From Norana najaformis (lineage: Eukaryota; Annelida; Clitellata; Crassiclitellata; Hormogastridae): a stretch of 64,000 nucleotides of DNA. Position 1 is the stretch's first letter, and every line of letters starts with the position of its first letter. A model generated the notes under the pieces. That model had not been told where the DNA came from, did not search any database, and was given only the letters and a program-made list of their open reading frames with translations. The stretch is taken from the NCBI GenBank assembly GCA_964023275.1, contig OZ029921.1:4454455-4518454 (forward strand), given 5' to 3'. The translations under genes were made by a program, and so were the position numbers. Positions 32,301-63,950 of the stretch are shown here, one piece after another.

Positions 32301-34867
32301 TGTAAATGTACATGTTTCTATAGCGACCATATGGCCTCAACCCTACTTATTTTCTATGAATTAGTCAGGTGAGATCCTTCACTACTGCGTCCATACACGG
32401 GGACCTTAAATGGTGTGCTGCCCATTCAAATGGGTTGCCTTAATTTGCTGTAAACTATGGTATGCTAATTTACTTAGCCTTGCCAGTCGTTCTTACCATC
32501 TTTATACCCAGTAGTGGTAATATGCTTTGACCTAACAACATTACATTTCGATTGCCTCTGTAGCCCGTAGTGGTCTTAGGGGCTTTGCATACCTTGACTG
32601 GTTCTGAATACAGTTTTGCTTAGAGGCAGCCATTTATTGATCTCCTGCACATTACGATAATGGCGCTATAGAAGTTTCCAGATAAGAGAGGATTAGAATG
32701 CTTTATGGTGTAGACATGTATTTGTTGGTTAGATTCGCTTTCTTGGTCGCAACCAGTGCATCTGAACTCGGGAGGACCAACGCCTAGAGCTGCCCACGCT
32801 ATGTGTGCAGTATCGAACCATTTAGTCATTTTTGGAGGAAGAGATTCCGTTGGGAGGAAGAACGACCTACATGTTTATGACACAGGTAAGATAAAGGACA
32901 TCGTAAAGACAACATAAAAAATCTGAAAAAATACTAACAGTGAAAATGCAAAATACTAAAAATGAGAAACACTGACCCAGTGAAATAAACGAAATAATGA
33001 AAATACTATGACAATGAAAATACTCAGAACTAATGAGAAACCTTTTAAGAACTTTACATTGGTAGTGAAACTGATATAAAATGATGTAACTTAAGGTATG
33101 TTGATCTGAGTTATTCAGTAGAGAACAATGTGGGTTTTAGCAAACACCTTTTTGGGATCCAAGGGTTAATGTCCACGCATAAGCAGATCGTGGGTAACGA
33201 ACTTTATTTAATTCTGGGAGATATTGATTAGTTATTTTTCTAGACAATATAGTGGATTTTGGTACCTCACAGAAGTGCTGCCTCTTCTAGCCTCAATGGT
33301 GTTAAAGTTGGCAGTTTTAGCATCGATTTTAAGTGGGTTTGGGAACATCAAAAACGATTTAGTTGTTTGATGGTCATTCTTTTGTGCTTTGATCCTTAGT
33401 AAGTCGAAAGTGGGTGCATGACCTGCAGGTGACAGGCTTTCGACCCGAACCACGATCGTTCCATACGGCTTGTGCCGTGGGTCACCGGGTCGTTATTATC
33501 GGAGGTCGTGGGGTCAACAACCAGCATTTTGGTGACATACACGTGCTGGACACAGGTGGGATTGGTTCGTTAGCTTAGTTTACTTTAGTTTTTGTCACCT
33601 TGAAGTTTATTGCTTTCCTTGTCTCTTTTGAGTATATCTTTGTGTATGTATGTGTATGCATGCACATATGTATGTATTGTAATTTGAGAGTTGTAATTGT
33701 AATTTGAGATTTATAAAGCGCCTCTTAGAGGATAAACTCAACAGAGGTGCTTCCGACCTGGAAAAGTAAAATCACTGTTAAACAGTACAGTCTTCAGGCA
33801 CCTGTGGAATACTGAGAGGGGCAGAGAAAGGAGCTGTATGTATATGTATATATGCATGTACAATATGCATGTGTCGGGACACTTAGGGTGGTGCCTTTTA
33901 AGTGCTGTGCATCACGGAAGCACTCCCTAATGTAGCTTAAGTGGTGCTGCAGTTTGTTATGAACGAAAAGTTTATTAGTACGAAAATAATGCAGAGGTTA
34001 AGAAGTTGCACATGCAGAACCTATGCAATGGAGTCCCATTGTGATACTTTACCTAAAAGTGTGTCTGTTTCAGGGACATGGCAGTGGTTACAGCCAGCCG
34101 TCGAAGGTGACCTGCTGACCCCCAGGGGTGTTCACACAGCTGCTGTTGTTGGAAAACAACTGGTGGTCTTTGGAGGTTCAAGTGACTTTAATGTGGAGAC
34201 GATGCAGTGTGAGACATACCTGGGTGATACATATGTTTTCAATGCTGGTAAGCATTTCAGATCCAGAAGATTTTGGCTTCTTTTCCTTGAATACTAATAC
34301 TTTTGTTTTAATACATGTAGTATTAAGTACTTATACATGTAGTTAATTAGTCTGGAGATTCCCCAGTACTGTTTCTTTCGGAGTGCTGTATTCTGTTTTA
34401 CACTGGTGAAATACTTGAAAGTACTTACGGTTTGTTTTAGTACTTTCTGGCTTAAATTTAGTTTAAATGATCTTTAAGTATTCTTACCCCTTGCTTGTAG
34501 TTCATCTATAAGTACTCTCCACACTGTATATCAGTATTTTACTCAAGTACGATCATAGTTTAAAGTATTACAGATTATTATGAATTAAAGTAGGTTAGGG
34601 TATAAGATTACTTTTATCCGTATTAAATTTATGTGATATTAAAGATTAGAAATAGATTAGGCTTGATATTAAAGCTTAGAAATAGATTAGGCTGCAAGAT
34701 AGCATATAGCTTCAAATAAAATCTGTACAAATGCTGTGAATGAAAGATGTAACTATTTTCCAGATGATGTGCTGAAGGGCAAAGCCACCTCAACAAATTC
34801 TGCACCACTAGACGGATCAGGAGAAGCATCCACGTCAGTGAAAGAGAAGAACAGAACAATTTCCTGA
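29109..34867 (+). CDS. six-kelch beta-propeller protein, KLHDC1/2-like, whole gene
   Basis: Eight exons (29109-29343, 30219-30371, 31146-31273, 31717-31846, 32733-32885, 33400-33555, 34074-34247, 34764-34867) join in phase to 410 residues; human KLHDC1 and KLHDC2 are about the same length. Six kelch repeats, each with a FGG/IGG turn and downstream W, suit a six-bladed propeller. KLHDC2 is a CUL2 receptor for C-terminal Gly degrons. By eye its degron-binding Lys147, Trp191, Arg236, Arg241 and Ser269 align with K149, W206, R252, R257 and S286, while Tyr163 and Arg189 become F165 and F204. An acidic insert (residues 173-189) lies in blade 3, where KLHDC2 also has a loop. The last 35 residues are polar and show no clear BC-box. 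Most exons are one repeat long. The family call is good; strict orthology is open. Confidence 0.85.
29850..30005 (-). mobile_element. tRNA-derived SINE in kelch intron 1
   Basis: Minus strand: A box TAGCCGATTGG, B box GGGTTTGAACCTCC, then a body with CCATCGACTGATGC and an AATAA-type tail. Confidence 0.7.
30219..30371 (+). CDS. kelch exon 2 (kelch 2)
   Basis: 153 nt after TGTTCCAG. Encodes TESWRVVEAKG, SPRTSASLAAV, LYLFGGLSQAGG. Donor AATACAG|GTTCAC, phase 1 on both sides. Confidence 0.88.
30372..31145 (+). other. kelch intron 2 with LINE tail
   Basis: Contains a GATTAC-family LINE 3' end at 30450-30545 and a reversed L2 end near 30836-30900. Confidence 0.7.
30450..30545 (+). mobile_element. 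L2-like LINE 3' end, very short
   Basis: TTTTGACTGAGCACCTGTGA, GGGCGCTGTAGAAATCTC, tail GAGTTTACGATTATG. Confidence 0.75.
31146..31273 (+). CDS. kelch exon 3 (kelch 3, first part)
   Basis: 128 nt after TTTACCAG. Encodes TSTWTHLTVSG, SPRDKQMTAT, IYVFGGFGPKTAPQ. Donor CAG|GTAAAC, phase 0. K149 in RDKQM aligns with KLHDC2 Lys147. Confidence 0.88.
31428..31660 (-). mobile_element. LINE C-terminal fragment in kelch intron 3
   Basis: The minus frame reads RRPVGRPCHKWRRTVEADL and AWRREQNRDGWLHV, the GRP..W..D....A.DR..W pattern of RTE/Ingi-like C-termini. Confidence 0.65.
31717..31846 (+). CDS. kelch exon 4 (acidic insert and end of blade 3)
   Basis: 130 nt after TTTTTGAAAG. Encodes 17 mostly Glu/Asp residues, a linker, then AKFGWFDDLFVFDT. 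Donor ACTG|GTGAGA, phase 1. Matches the HPRGWNDHVHILDT strand of KLHDC2 in place. Confidence 0.87.
32015..32185 (+). mobile_element. L2-like LINE fragment
   Basis: ASLWNRLLSNL then, after a stop, FYKCFKTELLF: the WNSLP and LKTHLF signature, followed by GGCTCTATATAAATCTCTG. Confidence 0.65.
32320..32445 (+). repeat. interspersed repeat (family of 4300 and 18680)
   Basis: AGCGACCATATGGCCTCAAC, GTCAGGTGAGATCCTTCAC, ACACGGGGACCTTAAATGG. Confidence 0.65.
32733..32885 (+). CDS. kelch exon 5 (kelch 4)
   Basis: 153 nt after TTGGTTAG. Encodes SWSQPVHLNSG, PTPRAAHAMCAV, LVIFGGRDSVGRKNDLHV. The two Arg in FGGRDSVGR align with KLHDC2 Arg236/Arg241. Donor ACAG|GTAAGA. Confidence 0.9.
32886..33399 (+). 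other. kelch intron 5
   Basis: 514 nt, AT-rich, with AAATACT/GAAAATAC words and no clear element. Confidence 0.7.
33400..33555 (+). CDS. kelch exon 6 (kelch 5)
   Basis: 156 nt after GATCCTTAG. Encodes RKWVHDLQVTG, PRSFHTACAVGHR, VVIIGGRG, GDIHVLDT. S286 in PRSFH aligns with KLHDC2 Ser269. Donor ACAG|GTGGGA. Confidence 0.88.
33556..34073 (+). other. kelch intron 6 with reversed L2 3' end
   Basis: 33680-33730 reads GTAATTTGAGATTTATAAAGCGCCTC, here split for clarity as GTAATTTGAGA and TTTATAAAGCGCCTC; reversed it is the GGCGCTTTATAAA 3' motif. (TATG)n words follow. Confidence 0.6.
34074..34247 (+). CDS. kelch exon 7 (kelch 6)
   Basis: 174 nt after CTGTTTCAG. Encodes TWQWLQPAVEG, TPRGVHTAAVVG, LVVFGGSSDF, LGDTYVFNA. 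Donor GCTG|GTAAGC. Confidence 0.9.
34764..34867 (+). CDS. kelch exon 8 (C-terminal tail, stop)
   Basis: 104 nt after TATTTTCCAG. Encodes DDVLKGKATSTN, then Ser/Thr/Lys-rich residues to KNRTIS and TGA at 34865. No BC-box/Cul2-box sequence is evident. Confidence 0.82.
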
Positions 34868-36060
34868 AATGGACTATAACTGACTACACTCATCCTCTAG
34901 CAGACTGCCTTGCCCCTCTGTTGGCAATGGTAAGGTAATTGTTGGCAGTGGTAAGGTAATTGTATGTCTGCTGTAAGCATCTATTGGTGATTAGTCCTCA
35001 GAAGTGTGGGTATGGATTGAATTGTTAATGGGTGAAGTTCAGACAGCAGTTAAGCAGTGTGGCCAACATTTGTGTGTGAAGGGTTTTAGTATATGGTTTC
35101 ATCTGGCTTCTCTGACACAATAGTATTATTATTATTATACATTTATTTTTAATAGTATAATAGTTTGATGTATGTGTGAGCTTATTTGCTCTGAACTTTC
35201 TGAAGGATACCAGTTTGAGCCAGGCTGGTTTGTGATAAACTTGGAAATTGTTCTTTGCTTTGAAACTGGTTCTGTCTGTCTGTTACATATTCTCCATATG
35301 TATAGAAACAATTGCAGAACAAAACAACAGATCTACCAGTTGTATATGTATCCATTTTTGAAAAGTTTTAAAAGACGTTGTGGTGTTTTATGATTAGTAT
35401 TATTCTTTTTATGATTATGATTATTATTATAATTATTATCACCATTATGCATTGGATCATATACAGGGGAGTGATGCTATCCTAAAATTTAGGATTGTGT
35501 ACCGAGTTTAAAGGTGGTGCCTGAGCAAAAATGCTGTCTGGAGCACCGTCTTAAGTGAGATCAGGTCACAAGAGTGAAGTCCTGAAAAGCCAGATGGTTT
35601 ATTCCCGTTGAACAGGCGCCAAGATATTATAGCTGTTATCATCATCAGCATTTTATTATTATCATCATTATTATTATTATGGTATCCAGTACAATTAAAA
35701 ATTTATTTTGGGTGGAAGTGAAAATCGCTAAATCCACTAAGCCTCAAAACCATTGTGAAATGTCGCATTTCATGCAAATGTAAAACTTTTATAATAATAG
35801 CAATAGTGTATGATAATATTAGTAATCTTTGCAGTATTTTATTTTGCTTATTAGGCAAATTAGTGACAGCTTACGAGTTGATTTTTTAACGATTTCGACA
35901 GTTTGAATTGGATTTTCTGGCAGCATGTTCTTTTGGCTTGTTTTCATGTTCTACAACTGTTGTGTTGTTATTATGTGGTAAAAAAGAAAAACCGAATTGA
36001 ACCGTAAAGTGCCTTCATGTAAGGGTTGTTTATCAATAAAACTGGCGATATTTCATATTG
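34868..36060 (+). other. probable 3'UTR of the kelch gene
   Basis: About 1.2 kb of AT-rich, largely unique sequence up to the poly(A) signal, with ATT-type runs near 35130 and 35660. One open frame at 35172-35393 has no recognisable content. Confidence 0.5.
36035..36040 (+). promoter_or_regulatory. candidate poly(A) signal of the kelch gene
   Basis: AATAAA followed 30-40 nt on by a GT/T-rich stretch (TCTGTCTTGTTTTGTATTG). Confidence 0.5.
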
Positions 36061-36235
36061 ATTACACTTCTCTGTCTTGTTTTGTATTGCAGTATGTCTA
36101 AGCTAGTGACTTCTTTCATCATGTAGTTCGTTTACAAGTACTCTTCCATTATGCTACCAGTATTTTATTCAAGTACTATCAGTTTAAAGTATTACAGATT
36201 ATTATGAATTAATAAGTAGGTTCGGCTGTAGGAAG

Positions 36236-36312
36236 ATGCTGTGAATAAACTGGTTCCTGTGATTTAGCTTTCATTGGGCACTGTAGAAATCTTGAGTTTA
36301 CAATTACAATTA
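36236..36312 (+). mobile_element. L2-like LINE 3' end, very short
   Basis: GTGAATAAACTGGTTCCTGT, GGGCACTGTAGAAATCTTGA, tail GTTTACAATTACAATT. Confidence 0.7.
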
Positions 36313-36708
36313 AATGGTTATTCAGAAGAGTACAGTAAATGCAAAACCAGCTATTACCTGTAAAATCAAACTGTTTCATGCAAAACACAAACGAACAAAA
36401 CTTGCATGAAAAACCAGAGGAAACTGAAGAACTCAACACACACACAAGTCTACAGGATAAGGTAGAAGTCAGTGTTTATGTCAATAGTTGCTACAGTGAT
36501 GACCCTACTGCACCCAAATTTCGAGTTACTATGGTGATAATAGACATCAACAGCGACTGCCCTTATTAATCCCAAATATTCATCACAGTATTAACCGCAC
36601 AGACCAGGAAGTCAGTTTTACTGATCCAAGTTAAGAAATGAACTGCCAACAAAATTAATTTGCTAATTGACATTTCACAAACCGTTCATAATTCATAAAT
36701 ATCCCAGC
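36313..36708. other. no gene recognised
   Basis: An open frame (36339-36569) of ordinary composition, no domain recognised and no splice support. Confidence 0.4.
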
Positions 36709-36842
36709 CCACACACATTGGGACAGTGCTGTCCCAATGTTGTCCAGATATCCCAGCCAACACACACACACCTGTGGACAACACTGTCCCACTGCTGTCC
36801 AACTCAATGTTGTCCAACGCTGTCCCAAAGTGTGTGCTGGCT
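36709..36842. mobile_element. short palindromic element, GTTGTCC-rich
   Basis: Left end CAGCCCACACACATTGGGACAG and right end, reverse-complemented, CAGCCAGCACACACTTTGGGACAG (shown here as the matching CAGCC, ACACAC, TGGGACAG blocks). The interior repeats GTTGTCCA and its complement. Looks like a small MITE; class unknown. Confidence 0.6.
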
Positions 36843-37259
36843 GCAATGCAATAAAGAATTCTATAACTGCAAAATTTATTTCAAGTTTGTTAAAACACTT
36901 TGTAAGACGAACAGGCACATTGTAAATAAATTTTTCTCATTAATATTTGTACCGGGAACATTTGTTTGAACAACCCAAGTTATCAACTAGCACCCCAACA
37001 TATATACGAACTCTACCAATGTCACAAAAACCCTCGACATTTCACACAATGCAGCATTAACAATAAGGTAATTTCCATTTACTGATCACCCTAATATGCT
37101 TTGGCGTAAACTCCTCAGCTACAAAGGGATGACAATTTCACTTTCTGGGTTGCCTACACCCTTCCATTCTACAGGTAATGGATTCATACTGATGACACAA
37201 GCTGTTCAACATGTAACATTCAACCGTTTCTGGAATTTTCTTTGACCTATCGAGTGGCT

Positions 37260-37345
37260 TAATATTATGGTGAGCTGGGTTCAAGCCTACTGACCTTGTA
37301 GGAGTTTGCCGCATGCTAACCATTCGCCAAGAGGGTGTGATTTTA
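37260..37345 (-). mobile_element. tRNA-like SINE head
   Basis: Minus strand: TGGCGAATGGTTAGCATGCG (A box) and GGCTTGAACCCAGC (B box). Adjacent sequence to 37480 may be part of it. Confidence 0.55.
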
Positions 37346-39470
37346 CCCCAGATGGGAAAACTCCCCCAAACTGGATCAGACTGGGGTGAATTTTTGCTAT
37401 TTATTTCACTCCTGCCCTTAAACTCATTCCCATCGCCTGCATTAAACCACATACGGCACCCAACTCACCAATGGCCGATTTTGGTGAAATAAAGTCCCTC
37501 ATGTTTTACTCTCAGATTAAGAAGGGTCTTCAAATCGACGACAGATTCTACAAACTGCTGGTGTCGCAGACTTGACAACATTTCAACAACTGGATAACAC
37601 ACACTTTGTCTTGAAAGGGCTCAATTTGGCAGCCTTTTATTTCTCACTTTTAAAATAAAATGTACAAAAAACCATCCTGTTCGTTCCACCTGTAAAAACT
37701 ATTATTTGCTTTTGACATAACTTATTCACAAATGTTGCGACAACCGACACATCTATCAAGGCGAATATCTAATCTAATCTAATCACTTCTATAACGCCAG
37801 TGTTGCAGATTCAATCGGCGGGTGTCGTGGTATCAAACTGCGAAAACTAACTAGATACATACACTATGTCTGATGTCCATTTTAAATCATCACTACAACT
37901 ATGAATGTTATTTATAAACATGCTTCAGCCAAGGCAAACATAATGAAAAAAGCACCGGCGCAAGAATGGATTATTTTGATATTCATAATTATTATTACTT
38001 TGTCTGATATTTATGGTGCACCACATCTCCACCAAAAATTGCTACCTAATGGCAAGGCCTCAATCGAAGTCACTAGGCAACTGCTCTTCGTCCATATACA
38101 GCGACTGTTTTAGGAGGAAGCCGCACACTCCACTTAACAAGGTGAGCATCGATTTACTGTCGCAAATGTTTTTACAACAGTTTATCCCACCAGGAATTAT
38201 TATTTTTACCGACGGCAGAAATTATCCCTCAGGCTTTAAAAAACAAACGGATTACAAGCACAATAAAATATATGGAAAATCAAGTGCTATTATTATTTCT
38301 GCTATTACTGTCATCGTTTTATGATTATTATTGCAACATGGCAGACTCAGGAGAGGAGGTCCACTGGGAGATGGGAAAAGATATGGTGACTTGATAGAAA
38401 TTACACCAAAAAAACAATGGACAACATTGTCTGCAAAAGTGATAAATTAAACGTAGCAAAGAGTAGACAGCGTTGTTTTCGATTATTAATTTCTAGTTTT
38501 TTTTTTAAATTCAAGGCACTTGACTCCAGTGGAACAAAATTTCCACTAAGGACCAAGTACATTATTATCACTGCCAATATTATTATTATCGCTAACGATG
38601 GTAAAATTTATCAAACCCTGGTGTGCTGTGTCCTGGACAAGTTGCCTTCAACGAATATAATCCTCAGAGACGGGAAGCGTTGACAGAGTAACTTATGTAC
38701 AATTCCTTCCCTAACGCTGATTGAAACTCGATATATTTATTTAACTCTGTAACTTTAAAAATTTCCGTCCTACGCGGTCAACTGATGACGTCATTCATTA
38801 TTACTATTCATTATTCTTATGTTAATCATAAACTATGTAAATCATAAATTATGTTAATCATAAACTATGTAAATCATAGATTAATAATCGATTATATTAT
38901 TATTATTATTTATTATTATTATTATTATTATTAATGCCAATTTTGTAACAGATGGATTTAATATCACATTTGTAGTAATCTTAACCTGCATTTACTGGTG
39001 ATGTATATACTTATGTGTATATGTATATATACTTATATAAATACATACATATATATGCAGATGTGTAGTTATGCAATACAATATGCACATATACATGTAT
39101 ACCTAATATCGTGGAGTTTAGTAAAGTGATGACATTAAGAAGTACGCGTAATATGTACAAAAATGAATGAATTATAAGCATTACTAAATTCGTTGCAAAC
39201 ACCAAATCTTTGTGATCAGTTGACTCCCTTATCTTGAACCAGCTCCCCGCAGACCAACCCCTCCCAACCATTCCTTGCCAAAAATCCTCTCCCAAGGGCA
39301 ACATCTAAAGCACACAATCACAGAAAGTTTCTAAAAAAGTGACGTATAAAATTTTCCAAAGGTTAAGTTGACGACAAGTTCACGAAGTCCAGACGATGGT
39401 TCTAACTTTGCAAAGTGCTGACTGGTTCCAAACTTTAGCTCAATACTTTTCACAAAAATAACTGCAATTA
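37346..39470. other. no gene recognised; AT-rich intergenic
   Basis: Between two convergent genes. (ATT)n runs near 38890-38930, a short ATCTAATCTAATC L2 end at 37764-37800, TATATG words near 39010-39110. Nothing coding supported. Confidence 0.45.
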
Positions 39471-39471
39471 A

Positions 39472-39477
39472 TTTATT
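39472..39477 (-). promoter_or_regulatory. candidate poly(A) signal of the ATPase gene
   Basis: AATAAA on the minus strand, about 890 nt after the stop codon. The region is AT-rich, so chance occurrence is likely. Confidence 0.25.
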
Positions 39478-39974
39478 TTAAAACCTTTTACCTGTGGCAC
39501 ACAAAATCCATTTGGATCATACCGTCCCAGGACCAAACTTTCCAGCAGGACCACTGTTAGACAGAGCCCAAAAAACCAAAAACTTTAAAAAATTTTCATC
39601 ATGTCAGTTTTTGTTTTTATATTAGAAAGAATATCAGAAGCATATCTTAATGTTACACACCGTTCTGTTGTTCCAAAATTATTATTCAAGATAATGTTGA
39701 AAGAAATCAATACGTTAATAAAAACGTACTGAGCAAAGGGCCAACAAAATGCAATTGCCCAAGTACCCTGCATACTCTGTGCAACATGAATATAGCCAAA
39801 TGGTTACCATGCCAACCTATCAGTAGCATTTCTGCTGAAGAGATTTCAGTAAAATACCATGGCAATAATCAATAAAATACCAAGGCAATAATCAATTCTG
39901 GCAAAAATCGAGCACTGCTTGTGGGGTACCAGTCAGGTCTGTCAAAAGTCAATCAAAATCTGCAACCGCTCGCT

Positions 39975-40057
39975 GTCACCGTGGCGACACCAAATCGGTC
40001 ACCACGGCAACACGATCCAACACGGCTGCCTTGGCAACGCTCCATCACCAAGGCGAC
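39975..40057. promoter_or_regulatory. cluster of RFX X-box-like motifs
   Basis: Four 14-mers of the form GTNRCC-N2-RGYAAC or one or two mismatches from it: GTCACCGTGGCGAC (39975), GTCACCACGGCAAC (39998, perfect), GCTGCCTTGGCAAC (40025), ATCACCAAGGCGAC (40044). Could be a degenerate tandem repeat rather than a regulatory unit. Confidence 0.3.
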
Positions 40058-40363
40058 CAGAACCACGTCGGACTTCACGACCCCGTCAGCACGGTCGTCG
40101 ATATCCTAATAAGAGTTCGTGACATCACCTAAAAGGAACAAAGTTCCACAGCCACTTGTTCGTGGACGTACCGACAAAGTGATTATAAAGGTAGAATTTG
40201 GCGACACAAAATCGGCTCGTCACAACAGGAGGAATGTCGTACGCTAAGCCGTTCATGAGAACCTCTTCAGCACTTGTTGTTCTTAGTGCGTTGTTGATGT
40301 TGCAGTTGCCCCTCGCGGTGGTTGCTGGCCGCCCTGAGAACCGCCGGGGGGTGCAGCCCAGGG

Positions 40364-61503
<21,140 letters not shown>

Positions 61504-61790
61504 CTACAACCAAAGCACAAGACTAAGGGTAAGTAAGACTAACAGTAAGTAAAACTAAGGGCAGGTAAGATAAGGGTAAATAAGACTAAGGGTAAGTAAG
61601 ACTAAGGGTAGTAAGACTAACGGTAAATTAAGGCATGGTAAGAAGAGTTAAGATCTGTTAAGACAAGGTCATTTATTTAATCTGATTAAGCTAAGGTAAG
61701 ACCGAGTAAAACTGAGTCATTTAGTGAATTTGATTAGGCTACATTGACACTAAGTCATTTAGTTCATTCAAGTTCATTAAGCTAAGGTAT

Positions 61791-62065
61791 GAAAAAGTCA
61801 TTTAGTTAATTCAGTTAATCTAAAGGTAAGATTAAGTCACTTAGTTCATTCAATTAAGCTACTCTAAGAAAAAGTCATTTAGTTAATTCAGTTAATCTAA
61901 AGGTAAGATTAAGTCACTTAGTTCATTCAATTAAGCTACTCTAAGAAAAAGTCATTTAGTTAATTCAGTTAATCTAAAAGTAAGATTAAGTCACTTAGTT
62001 CATTCAATTAAGCTACTCTAAGAAAAAGTCATTTAGTTAATTCAGTTAAGCTAAGGAAAGACCAA
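61791..62065. repeat. 77-bp tandem repeat, 3.5 copies
   Basis: The AAAAAGTCATTTAGTTAATT landmark falls at 61792, 61869, 61946 and 62023, an exact 77-bp period with few changes. Confidence 0.95.
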
Positions 62066-63089
62066 GTCATTTAGTTCATTCAATTAAACTAAGGTAAGAC
62101 TAAGTCATTTAATTAATTCGATTAAGCTAAGGTAATACTAAGTCATTTAATTAATTCAATTAAGCTAAGGTAAGACTAAATCATTTAAGGTATGGTAAAA
62201 CAAGGTAAGGTCTGGTAAGACAAGGTAAGGTAAGAGGTCGGGCAAAAAGGTAAGTTGTATGTATGCCTGTATGTATCTGGTTATGTGCATGGCGTGTTTT
62301 GAGACCATTTACAGGTAACTGAAGCATACACACATCTAAAAAGACTTACCTTAAGGTAGGACAGAAAAATACAGGTTTCTGGTGGAAACGGATCCGGAAA
62401 CATTCCATATTACCATACCTCATATCAGAGAAAAGGTAAGACAGGGTAAATTAAGTAAGATCTGGTAAGAATCTCTGGATGGGAATCCCTTATGAGGCTC
62501 TACGTGCATGCGGGCGACAGCCACTGGTGATTTTTCTAGTTATTTAAGTACTGTTCATTAAGAAACAACTTTCTGCACTTGCGAACCACTATATTGTTCA
62601 CGCCAAAGTACAGCGTGTCTCTGAAAAGTTTCTCACGAATCGGCGACCTACAAATTTCCGATTACAATTGCAGAAGGTAACGTAAGCAATGCATGTTAAA
62701 GTTAGATAAGCTGAGGCACCGTAAGGTAGGGTAAAAGAGCCAGGATCGAATCATACATAATACCTCCCTCGGTAAAATACCCACGGGTTTCAATATTCGC
62801 CTTAGTAAACTGGATAGATGTGGAGCCGGGGAATACATGATATTTGAGTGGACAGATGGAGGATCAAAATTGGATGAGAAATGTTGACAGATCCTATCGG
62901 TCAATGCGGACGGGAGGAGGGGGTATCAATCATTCCTCATTTCACAATTACATCCTCCCCCTCACTCATCTTCCGCCGGCTCTCAACAATTGTCTCAATC
63001 AGCTGATTATTACACTGTACACAGCGCAGTGCAAACACCACTGGGTATAGAATGGAGTGTAAATATGGGGCAACTATCAAAATTTATAC

Positions 63090-63400
63090 ATAGGTACATA
63101 CACGCACACGTACGTACATGCATACATACATGCATCTATACCTACACATATACATACATACATAAATACAAACATACATACATACACACATGCATTCATA
63201 CATACATACATATTGTACATACATAAACACATACATACATATATAACTACCTACATAAATACATACATACATATATATATACATGCATGCATAAATATAT
63301 ACATACATAAATATATATACATACACATACATAAATATATACATACAAACACATATATACATAAATACGTACATGCATACATACATACATACGCGTTTAG
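63090..63400. repeat. (CATA)n microsatellite region
   Basis: Interrupted CATACATACATA and ATAAATACATAC words. Confidence 0.9.
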
Positions 63401-63625
63401 GTGGAATCACTCAATCACTCTGCATTAGGGAAATTAGGATTCATACAATAGCGTTAAGACAATAGGAGCTACGAAGGAACTGCATCCTTTGTCTGCTGGT
63501 AATATTCAGAATTATTTCAGTATTCACTTAGACCCCTAGGGTCAAAATGCAAACAGGTAATTCATTGATTGGTCTTGCACAGGTAAGTGGGACAGAGCAA
63601 GTTCCTCAGCATGCAAGAAGTCTCT

Positions 63626-63950
63626 TATGTAAGGTAAAGTAAGGTAAGGTAGGAAGAGGAAAGGTAAGGTCATGTGAGCTAAGGTAAAGTAAGGTAAGGC
63701 ATGGTAAGGTAAAGGGAGGCAAGATAAGGTAAGGTCAAGTAATGTGAGCTAAGGTAAAGTAAGGTAACGTAAGGTGAGGTAAGGTAAGTTCATGTGAGCT
63801 AAGGTAAAGTAAGGTAAGGTAAGGTCAAGTGAGCTAAGATAAAGTAAGGTAAGGCAAGGTAAGGCAAGGTGAGGTAATGTGAGCTCAGGTAAAGTAAGGT
63901 AAGTTAAAGTGAGGTAAGTTAGGTAAGTAAAGTAAAATAAGGTAAGGTTC
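63626..63950. repeat. (GGTAA)n-type degenerate satellite
   Basis: AAGGTAAGGTAAGG with a ~55-bp higher-order unit marked by GTGAGCTAAGGTAAAGTAAG. Confidence 0.85.

Larger units (their letters stand above)
31847..32732 (+). other. kelch intron 4 with repeats
   Basis: Holds an L2-like C-terminus plus 3' end (about 32015-32185), the repeat family of 4300/18680 at 32320-32445, and another L2 3' end at 32640-32690. Confidence 0.65.

Noticed and set aside
62461-63060. Possible N-terminal exon of the ATPase
   Set aside because: Checked for sequence like the conserved [20 protein letters not shown] region on the minus strand; none found, so the exon is taken to lie outside the window.
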